Position numbers and translations under genes: made by a program. The notes beneath the pieces were generated by a model, which saw only the letters and a program-made list of their open reading frames with translations, did no database searches and was not told where the DNA came from. A stretch of 29,077 bases of DNA, taken from positions 1 through 29,077 of the forward strand of contig NZ_JAIQUM010000066.1 in assembly GCF_020075705.1 (NCBI RefSeq), written 5' to 3'. Shown one piece after another: positions 23,179 to 29,077 of the stretch; position 1 is the stretch's first letter; each line of letters begins with the position of its first letter. Source of the DNA: Metabacillus rhizolycopersici. Lineage in GTDB: Bacteria > Bacillota > Bacilli > Bacillales > Bacillaceae.

Positions 23179-23367
23179 AGTCGTCTTCAGCTCCTTCCGT
23201 TTAAATTATACGTAGTTCCACTATACTATCAAATACAAAAATGGTGAAGGGTGTGAGTTTTACCAAAATAAATGCCGTAAACCGACATGCTCTAAAATAT
23301 TGAGCTTTTTCCTTAAAAGGGCAATAGGTCTGGGGTATACATACATACTATTACTGGGAGCGTCATA

Positions 23368-23399
23368 ATCATAGTATATAAAAAAGGAATCACATACTT
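23368..23399 (+). promoter_or_regulatory. Sporulation-type -10 elements upstream of the ligase gene
   Basis: CATAGTATA (23368-23376) and CATACTTTA (23391-23399) both fit CATAnnnTA of the mother-cell sigma factors; CATACTTT is also one base off the sigma-E -10. GTATATA about 14 bases ahead of the second could be its -35. Start would be near 23405. Suggestive only. Confidence 0.35.
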
Positions 23400-23441
23400 T
23401 ATATGTTATAAAAAGATTTTTTATTATTGGGGGTTTTACAT

Positions 23442-26054
23442 GTGGATTTGATGAAGGAGAGATTCTGGATAGAATCTGATAAGGAGTTAACGCTAAAAAT
23501 CCTTAATTTAAATAATGTTCCATCCATTGAACTAGTAGATCCAAAAACATGTATGTATCCGATTATTGGCAGAAAGTATGGTCAACATGGTGGAAAAGAC
23601 ATTTCGTTAATTCATACAAAGGAACAAGCGGTAGATGAAGGGTATGATTTTTATACAAAATTATATTCCATCGAAACCGAATATTACATGGAAATTGAAG
23701 GCCTTTCTGTAAAAGGGGTGGAACTAGCTTTTGTCCAACAAGCAATATTCAACGAAGTTCCCATTCGAACAGCAGTATTTGGATGGAATTGGAAGAAGGA
23801 AGAAATAAACACAATACCAATTGAATGGAGGACTATCGCGATTCGAGCACTATATGTAACAGGGCTTACACATGGTCTTGTGAAAATAGGTGTCCTGCAA
23901 AACGAATCAGTTATTGTACTAGATATTACTCCCATAAATAATAAGTTTTCAGAAGACGTTGTGGAATCAAAACTCCCTTTTTCAATAGGAGCGGATATAG
24001 AATTTATGTTGAGTTGTGATCATGAGCTGATACCTGCATCCACGTTCTTTCCGGTTGAAGGAGCGGTTGGATGTGATGAAAGGCAAATTGAGCAGGACAG
24101 TGGGGAATATGCATTAGTAGAAATAAGACCAGAAAAGGGTCAGACCCCACATGAACTATACACTCATATAAAACAGCTTATGGAAAAGGCTTCTGAAATG
24201 GTCCCTTATGAAAATATAGAATTTCATGCAGGTAGCATGCCTTTTAGAGGGTATCAATGTGGAGGGCATCTCCATTTTGGAATCCCGTCATCTTTATCTT
24301 TATTGCGAGCATTAGATTACTATCTTGCCATACCAGTAGCACTGACAGAGGAAACAAAGACAGCTAAACTAAGAAGAAAAACAAATCATGGAGGATTAGG
24401 GCGTTTTCGCGAAAAAACGTATGGTTTTGAATATATATCATTAAGTTCGTGGATTGTTGAACCAAATCTTACAAAATCGATATTATGTCTTGCTTATTTA
24501 GTTGCTACTCATCATCATGAGCTGCAAACTGAATTCTTGTTTCATCCGAACATACAACGTGCCTTTTACCATGGGAATCAACCCATACTCAAGCAACTTT
24601 GGGGAGACATAAAATCAACATTAATGAAGACATCGAGTTATTCCAGTTATGAAAATGAATTAGCTTACCTCTTTGACATTATTGAAAATGGAAATCGGTT
24701 TAACGAGTCTAGTGATATACGTAAGAACTGGGAGATGATAATTCCAAATCAAACCTATGACACAGGACTTATTATTCAAATTCCCAAAAAAATAAGACAA
24801 AAGTATAACCTGAAAGAAGGAGATTCAACCTTTGTTTGCGCAGGGAAAAACATGTCACCCGCAACCATCCATGCCTATCCATTCTCATTCCATAACTCAA
24901 ATATGATTCAGCTTTCGAAATCACTGCGTTCAAAACTTATACTCCCACAAGATTGGAATCCTAAACTATTATCAGCGGGTAGGGTCATAACACTAGGTCC
25001 TATTATTGGGATTTTAGCTGCAAGACCTTTTGATCGCCAAACAACGTATTTTCAGCATTTATTCCGGCTTGCAAAAGAAAAGCAAATGTTTGTCTATGTA
25101 TTTGAACCTCAAGATATCAACTGGGATCAACAAGTTATTAAAGGAACAACACTAAATGGTGAAGGTATATTTCCTTTTCCAGCTGTCATTTATGATCGTT
25201 TATTTAGTAGGAAAGCAAATAATGATTATGATATCGATGAAATCAGGGCTAAGCTGGAAACACTTAATAAAATTCCTTTTCTCAACCCACCTGCAATGGT
25301 TGAGCTTACAAGTAACAAGTGGGAAACACATCAACTTTTATCAGATGAACATGATGAATATTTACCAGAAACACGTCGATTCAAACATTTTACAGATTTA
25401 ACGGAAATGCTTGACCGTTATGGAGAAGTGTTTATAAAACCGATAGATGGCTCTATGAGTAGAGGGGTCATGCGGATTATTCGTCGACCAACTGAGATCT
25501 TGATGTTTCATGTGTATACGAAAACAGTACAACAATTTAGTCGGGTAGAAGAATTATTTAACGTTATCGAGCCTTTCATTGAAACGACCCCACATTTGAT
25601 ACAGGAAGGAATCCGCAGGAAAAAGTACAATGGTAAAAACTTAGAAATTCGAGTATACATGCAAAAAAATGAAAAACAAATTTGGTTTCGAACAGGAATG
25701 GTCGCCCGTCTGACTAGTAACGAAGTGATGACAGAAGATTTAGAGGTTAACTTGCGCTTAAGCATTGTGATGAATCGTTTGTATCAAGATCCCACCGAAC
25801 GAAGGTATATGACAAATCAATTAGGGCGTATTGCTCGAAAGATTGTTGCAACCGTTGAACAGGAGGTGGGGGACTTCGGGGAGCTTGCAGTAGATTTATG
25901 CATTGATCAATACGATTCTATAAAACTACTTGAAATCAATGCGAAGCCTGACAACTTATTTTCGCAAATTAGAGCTTATAAACTTCGCTCATTAGCTGGC
26001 ATCCGTTTGCTTAATTATGCTGCTTCACTTGCTGGATATAAAAATCAAGTATAG
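23442..26054 (+). CDS. Putative COOH-NH2 amidoligase fused to a YheC/YheD-type ATP-grasp
   Basis: An 870-residue protein with three parts. Residues 1-175 are an unrecognised N-terminal domain. Residues 180-370 match the glutamine-synthetase-like 'phiEco32-type COOH-NH2 ligase' fold: GADIEFML, ALVEIRPEKG, CGGHLHFGI and RFREKTYGFEYISLSSW. From about 430 it matches YheC/YheD proteins: a strand-rich segment with IPKKIRQKYNLKEGD and GRVITLGPIIGILA, then an ATP-grasp domain (about 600-865) with FIKPIDGSMSRGV, LEIRVYMQ, and LLEINAKPDN, whose Glu and Asn would hold the metal. Two ATP-dependent ligases in one chain suggest successive amide bonds. B. subtilis YheC/D are coat-associated proteins. GTG 23442 (GGGGG eight bases upstream) is chosen over TTG 23427 and ATG 23451; uncertain. 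Substrate unknown. Confidence 0.8.
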   Translation: MDLMKERFWIESDKELTLKILNLNNVPSIELVDPKTCMYPIIGRKYGQHGGKDISLIHTKEQAVDEGYDFYTKLYSIETEYYMEIEGLSVKGVELAFVQQAIFNEVPIRTAVFGWNWKKEEINTIPIEWRTIAIRALYVTGLTHGLVKIGVLQNESVIVLDITPINNKFSEDVVESKLPFSIGADIEFMLSCDHELIPASTFFPVEGAVGCDERQIEQDSGEYALVEIRPEKGQTPHELYTHIKQLMEKASEMVPYENIEFHAGSMPFRGYQCGGHLHFGIPSSLSLLRALDYYLAIPVALTEETKTAKLRRKTNHGGLGRFREKTYGFEYISLSSWIVEPNLTKSILCLAYLVATHHHELQTEFLFHPNIQRAFYHGNQPILKQLWGDIKSTLMKTSSYSSYENELAYLFDIIENGNRFNESSDIRKNWEMIIPNQTYDTGLIIQIPKKIRQKYNLKEGDSTFVCAGKNMSPATIHAYPFSFHNSNMIQLSKSLRSKLILPQDWNPKLLSAGRVITLGPIIGILAARPFDRQTTYFQHLFRLAKEKQMFVYVFEPQDINWDQQVIKGTTLNGEGIFPFPAVIYDRLFSRKANNDYDIDEIRAKLETLNKIPFLNPPAMVELTSNKWETHQLLSDEHDEYLPETRRFKHFTDLTEMLDRYGEVFIKPIDGSMSRGVMRIIRRPTEILMFHVYTKTVQQFSRVEELFNVIEPFIETTPHLIQEGIRRKKYNGKNLEIRVYMQKNEKQIWFRTGMVARLTSNEVMTEDLEVNLRLSIVMNRLYQDPTERRYMTNQLGRIARKIVATVEQEVGDFGELAVDLCIDQYDSIKLLEINAKPDNLFSQIRAYKLRSLAGIRLLNYAASLAGYKNQV

Positions 26055-26182
26055 AAGGAAACTCGTTCGAGATGATGAGTTACAAGGCAAGGGAGAATGG
26101 TGATGAAGAAAACAACACAACAACTTAATTAATAACTTACTAACGAGTAACCAGCAGAGGGAAATCAGTGAGCGGAGAGCTG

Positions 26183-26320
26183 ATGAGTTCATATGAAACA
26201 GAAGATGTTGGCTACTTTTCTTTTGAAGAGGTAATGAGTATAATCACATTTGAATATTTTAAAGTGCGAATTATTCGATGTTTAAATGAGGGTGAATACC
26301 CTTTTATTCTGAGGAGGTAA
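26183..26320 (+). CDS. Possible small protein, 45 aa
   Basis: ATG 26183 has GGAG seven bases upstream, and the frame runs to TAA 26318. The product starts MSSYETEDVGYFSFEEVMS and has an aromatic, amphipathic middle with a basic end. It overlaps the broken frames around it, so it may be chance. Not recognised. Confidence 0.25.
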   Translation: MSSYETEDVGYFSFEEVMSIITFEYFKVRIIRCLNEGEYPFILRR

Positions 26321-26556
26321 GGAAGAAGATGAATTATTGCTAGTCATAAAGTGGTATTTCCATCAGAGAGATTGTTTTTACATCCCATACTGATACTTGC
26401 TCTAAGTCTTGAAGTTTGGGATTTACTGCCTGCTAATCTGCGATAAAATATATAAACAGAAAATAATCCTTACACATAAGTGGAGGGTTATTTTCTGTTA
26501 GAACAAGGCGATGATTATTACACTTAACACTATAAAAAATTAAGTTTTTGAGAATG

Positions 26557-26591
26557 AAAAAACAGTGCAAATTCACATTCGAATTGCACTG
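26557..26591 (-). terminator. Intrinsic terminator of the HAD gene
   Basis: On the reverse strand CAGTGCAATTC pairs with GAATTTGCACTG (one bulge) and is followed by TTTTTTC. It lies about 50 bases beyond the HAD stop. Confidence 0.85.
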
Positions 26592-26638
26592 CGTCTTATT
26601 ATTTGAATACCCTTCTTGCTTAAGACTGCAATTCCTGT

Positions 26639-27430
26639 TTATTCAACAAGCCCAAGTGATTTCAAGCCATTATAAATCCCTGAATCTGTTACTTTCGTTG
26701 TTTTATGTTTTGCATATTGAAAGAGGTCAGGGTGTCCATTTCCCATCGCAAAGCCTTCGCCAACATAACTAAGCATCTCTTTATCATTCATACCATCTCC
26801 AAATGCAATGGACTCGCTTCTAGAAATATTGAGATGCTCTAGTACGTGTTGAATTGCAATTCCTTTATTGACTTGATCTCTAATTACGTCGTAACAATGA
26901 CGTAATCCATCAACATTTACTTGTGCTAAATGAATGCTCGGTTCCGCCTTTTCATATAGAGCAGGCTCGTTTTCACTTAAATTAAAAAGCGTAATGCCTA
27001 GGATTTTATCAATATCATCTTGAGAGAATTGTTCATTTTTTTTCATATGAAACGCTTGAATAAACTCTTTAACAATGGAACTTTCTAATTCAGTAAAAAT
27101 ATTTTTTTCATGCGTGTACATGACGAGCTTATGCTCATTGTCTTTGGCAATCTCTAAAAAATTCTCTACAGTACTTGAGTCCATAGGCGCTTTAAAAATA
27201 TCCTGGCCTTTATGAATCGCATAGGCACCGTTATAGCCTATGAAGGATTGAATGTTAAGCTCAAGAGCAAGATGGGCTATTTCGTGTAATGGTCTACCAG
27301 TAGCAAGAAAAACCTCGATTCCTTTTTGCTTTAGCTCATTAATTGCTAGCTTTGTTGAATCCTCGATCGTGTTATCAGGTCGTAAAATAGTTCCATCAAT
27401 GTCTAAAAATAAAATTTTGTAATGAGTCAT
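26639..27430 (-). CDS. Cof-type HAD-IIB family phosphatase
   Basis: The 263-residue protein is a haloacid-dehalogenase phosphatase with a C2B cap, a group acting on phosphosugars, FMN-type cofactors or pyridoxal phosphate. Motif I is DIDGT (Asp10 nucleophile, Asp12 acid/base), motif II ATGRP (Thr44), motif III Lys189 in NKGIA, motif IV GDGMND (Asp212, Asp216). All catalytic residues are present. ATG 27430 is chosen because GGAGAAG lies seven bases upstream and the Rossmann core begins at once; the frame extends 42 codons further upstream, through a hydrophobic stretch, without a ribosome site. Monocistronic. Substrate cannot be predicted. Confidence 0.88.
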   Translation of the reverse strand: MTHYKILFLDIDGTILRPDNTIEDSTKLAINELKQKGIEVFLATGRPLHEIAHLALELNIQSFIGYNGAYAIHKGQDIFKAPMDSSTVENFLEIAKDNEHKLVMYTHEKNIFTELESSIVKEFIQAFHMKKNEQFSQDDIDKILGITLFNLSENEPALYEKAEPSIHLAQVNVDGLRHCYDVIRDQVNKGIAIQHVLEHLNISRSESIAFGDGMNDKEMLSYVGEGFAMGNGHPDLFQYAKHKTTKVTDSGIYNGLKSLGLVE

Positions 27431-27833
27431 AATCTTCTCCAATGTTTTTATTTTATCGCAATTAATAGGCAGTAAATACCGACTTAAAGTCTTAAGTAGG
27501 AAGAGATAAATCGGTAAGACACTACCAGTAAAGGCTAAAACAATCTTACTATTCATCAGTTGAGTATGAAGAAAAATGGACTGATGGAAGCCTCACATTA
27601 TCGTATAAAGAGATTTTAACATAGAAAATATAGTGAAAGAAAATATTCATACTTTTAAAATGCACTATTAAGGTCATCTTTCAAGAAATGGCATAATTAA
27701 AAATGGTGTAGGTGAAAAAATTCTAAGTAAATAATAAAAAATTTTTTTCATATTTGTTTAATAATCTTTTACGTGGATATACTAGTAATCGAAATAATCA
27801 TCAAAAGTGTTTAGATTTAGGAGGAAATTGTTA
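27431..27833 (+). promoter_or_regulatory. Divergent intergenic region with cold-shock gene promoter
   Basis: TTGTTT (27754-27759) and TATACT (27778-27783), 18 bases apart, would give a leader of about 45 bases before the cold-shock gene. ACTTAA/TTAAGT around 27480-27497 make a small palindrome upstream of the HAD gene. No further gene is seen. Confidence 0.45.
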
Positions 27834-28034
27834 ATGGCACAAGGAAAAGTAAAATGGTTTAATTCAGAAAAAGGTTTTGGATTTATTGAAGTTGAGGGTG
27901 GAGAAGATGTATTTGTCCATTTCTCTTCAATTCAAGGAGAAGGTTATAAAAGCTTAGATGAAGGTCAAGAAGTTACTTTTGATATTGAAGAAGGTAACAG
28001 AGGACCACAAGCTGCGAACGTTCAAAAAATATAA
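27834..28034 (+). CDS. cspB: Cold-shock protein, CspB/CspD type
   Basis: A 66-residue single cold-shock domain, the standard length. The two RNA-binding motifs are KGFGFIEV (RNP1, residues 16-23) and VFVHF (RNP2, 27-31), with KWFNSEKG before them. It binds single-stranded RNA or DNA and melts RNA structure in the cytoplasm at low temperature and during growth. ATG 27834 follows AGGAGGA; the frame's upstream ATG at 27807 precedes the ribosome site and is rejected. It is monocistronic with a strong terminator. Which csp paralog it is cannot be settled from the sequence. Confidence 0.95.
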   Translation: MAQGKVKWFNSEKGFGFIEVEGGEDVFVHFSSIQGEGYKSLDEGQEVTFDIEEGNRGPQAANVQKI

Positions 28035-28051
28035 AACCCAATAAACCAACT

Positions 28052-28081
28052 AAACAGGCTCTTTTTAAGAGTCTGTTTTTG
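28052..28081 (+). terminator. Intrinsic terminator of the cold-shock gene
   Basis: AAACAGGCTCTT (28052-28063) pairs with AAGAGTCTGTTT (28067-28078), 12 bp with one G-T pair, followed by TT. Confidence 0.9.
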
Positions 28082-28611
28082 CGTTCAACAATAGCGATTA
28101 ATCAAATAATTCAGAGTTGCGAAATAATTTGATAGATGGTATTCTTGCATAGTTAAATTTTCTATAATATACATTAATAGAATAGTAAGGTTGATAACTC
28201 TTGGTTGTGGGATGGCAAGTAATTTCTCACTAAATTCGCGTGTATGTTACGAAGTTTTCTATGTGAAGGAATTCTATATAAGTAGTAACAAATATCTCGA
28301 ATGAAACGAACAAAAGATACACAGAATATTACTAAATCTTTTACTAGATAGAATCACAAAATGAAATGAGTTGTTTTAGAGAGGAAGATATTATATTCAT
28401 AAAGTAATCTGTAAAAAGAATATAGTAACAGTAGTTGCTGATAACATGTATTTATCTCAAAATAATGGAAGTAATCTCCTTGAATGAAAATGACATTTGA
28501 TGTAATGTTCATTCTGTACCTAATTACTTGCAACAAGGGGATGGAAATTTCCTATTGATGTAAGCTATACTATATAAGAATCTACTAAATGGTTAAAGAG
28601 AGGAAATGAAC
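28082..28611. other. Gene-free stretch before gndA
   Basis: About 530 AT-rich bases with no credible gene on either strand; the 60-codon reverse frame near 28354-28536 has no ribosome site. TATACT at 28566-28571 could be a -10 for gndA but no good -35 accompanies it. Confidence 0.35.
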
Positions 28612-29077
28612 ATGTCAAAACAACAAATTGGTGTAATCGGTTTAGCTGTAATGGGAAAAAATCTTGCATTAAACATTGAAAGCAGAGGCTATTCAGTTGC
28701 TGTATTCAACCGTTCATTTGAAAAAACAGAAGCGTTTTTAAAGAACGAAGCAGAAGGCAAAAACTTTGTTGGTGCAAAAACAATTGAAGAATTTGTTAAT
28801 TCATTAGAAAAACCACGTAAAATTCTTTTAATGGTTCAAGCAGGAGCGGCAACTGACGCAACGATTGATTCATTAAAACCTTATCTTGAAGAAGGCGACA
28901 TCTTAATGGATGGCGGAAATACATTCTTCCAAGATACAATTAGACGTAACAAAGAATTAGAATCAACAGGCATTCACTTCATCGGTACTGGTGTTTCAGG
29001 TGGAGAAGAAGGAGCTCTTAAAGGACCTTCTATTATGCCAGGTGGACAAAAAGAAGCGTATGAACTAGTGGCGCCAA
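28612..29077 (+). CDS. gndA: 6-phosphogluconate dehydrogenase, decarboxylating (partial)
   Basis: The first 155 codons of the oxidative pentose-phosphate enzyme that converts 6-phosphogluconate to ribulose-5-phosphate with NADP+. The N-terminus [16 protein letters not shown] carries the dinucleotide motif, VAVFNRS the phosphate-recognising arginine of NADP-dependent forms, [10 protein letters not shown] and [21 protein letters not shown] are substrate-binding signatures (the latter near 127-147). ATG 28612 follows AGAGAGGA. The frame is open to the window edge, so the remaining two thirds (family length about 468) lie outside. Confidence 0.95.
   Translation, partial: MSKQQIGVIGLAVMGKNLALNIESRGYSVAVFNRSFEKTEAFLKNEAEGKNFVGAKTIEEFVNSLEKPRKILLMVQAGAATDATIDSLKPYLEEGDILMDGGNTFFQDTIRRNKELESTGIHFIGTGVSGGEEGALKGPSIMPGGQKEAYELVAP

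Larger units (their letters stand above)
26055..26638. other. Intergenic region with decayed or very small reading frames
   Basis: ATG 26103 (MKKTTQQLN) is followed after a frame shift by NNLLTSNQQREISERRADEF, and after another by KQKMLATFLLKR, reading like a broken small protein. An overlapping intact 45-codon frame is listed separately. CAGAAAATAATCCT (26457-26470) and AGGGTTATTTTCTG (26484-26497) form a 14-bp stem that may end transcription from the ligase gene. Confidence 0.4.

Noticed and set aside
27431..27556. Upstream extension of the HAD gene with a hydrophobic stretch resembling a membrane anchor
   Set aside because: No ribosome site for the extended start, whereas the internal ATG has one and matches family N-termini.
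28354..28536. 60-codon reverse frame before gndA
   Set aside because: Low-complexity AT-rich translation without a ribosome site.

Overview
The window is low-GC DNA from an endospore-forming member of the Bacillaceae. Gene content is typical of Bacillus relatives (YvcT-like, YwnA/YwnB, YesL/DUF624, GndA, CspB-type genes), with AGGAGG-type ribosome sites, frequent TTG/GTG starts, and a block of spore-coat genes (CotB, CotS, CotSA types and the sugar-nucleotide genes that go with them). Assignments rest on reading the translated sequence; no database search was run.

Layout. 1-10.6 kb is ordinary metabolic and regulatory sequence: a small reverse-strand gene, a YvcT-like 2-hydroxyacid dehydrogenase behind cre-like boxes, an M50-type membrane protease, two small reverse-strand genes, a DUF624 membrane protein, the divergent Rrf2 regulator/NAD(P)-binding protein pair ywnA/ywnB, a monothiol thioredoxin-like protein, a TetR regulator followed by three operator-like dyads and an MMPL exporter, and an RluF-type pseudouridine synthase. 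10.8-21.2 kb is a coat and surface-sugar region: UDP-glucose dehydrogenase and an NAD-dependent epimerase (4-bp overlap), an Asp/Glu repeat protein interrupted by an in-frame stop, a CotS-CotSA pair, a GalU-type UDP-glucose pyrophosphorylase, and two CotB-family proteins. The set resembles the ytdA-ytcAB / cotS-cotSA region of B. subtilis, rearranged. 21.5-26.3 kb holds a decayed spermidine synthase gene, a reverse-strand N-formylglutamate-amidohydrolase-like gene with a 53-codon gene behind it, and an 870-residue fusion of a COOH-NH2 amidoligase domain with a YheC/YheD-type ATP-grasp. 26.6-29.1 kb returns to housekeeping: a Cof-type HAD phosphatase, a cold-shock protein and the start of 6-phosphogluconate dehydrogenase, cut by the window edge.

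How the genes fit. GalU would make UDP-glucose, the dehydrogenase UDP-glucuronate, and the epimerase a further sugar nucleotide; CotSA (glycosyltransferase 4 fold) could transfer such sugars in the outer coat alongside CotS and CotB. The fused double ligase with its divergent hydrolase is the least characterised part and may make or trim an amide-linked small molecule or protein tag, possibly during sporulation.

Decay is unusually visible: a deleted copy of rluF behind galU, a frameshifted and deleted speE, an acidic-repeat gene cut by a single TAA, and a reverse-strand reading frame cut by a single TAG.
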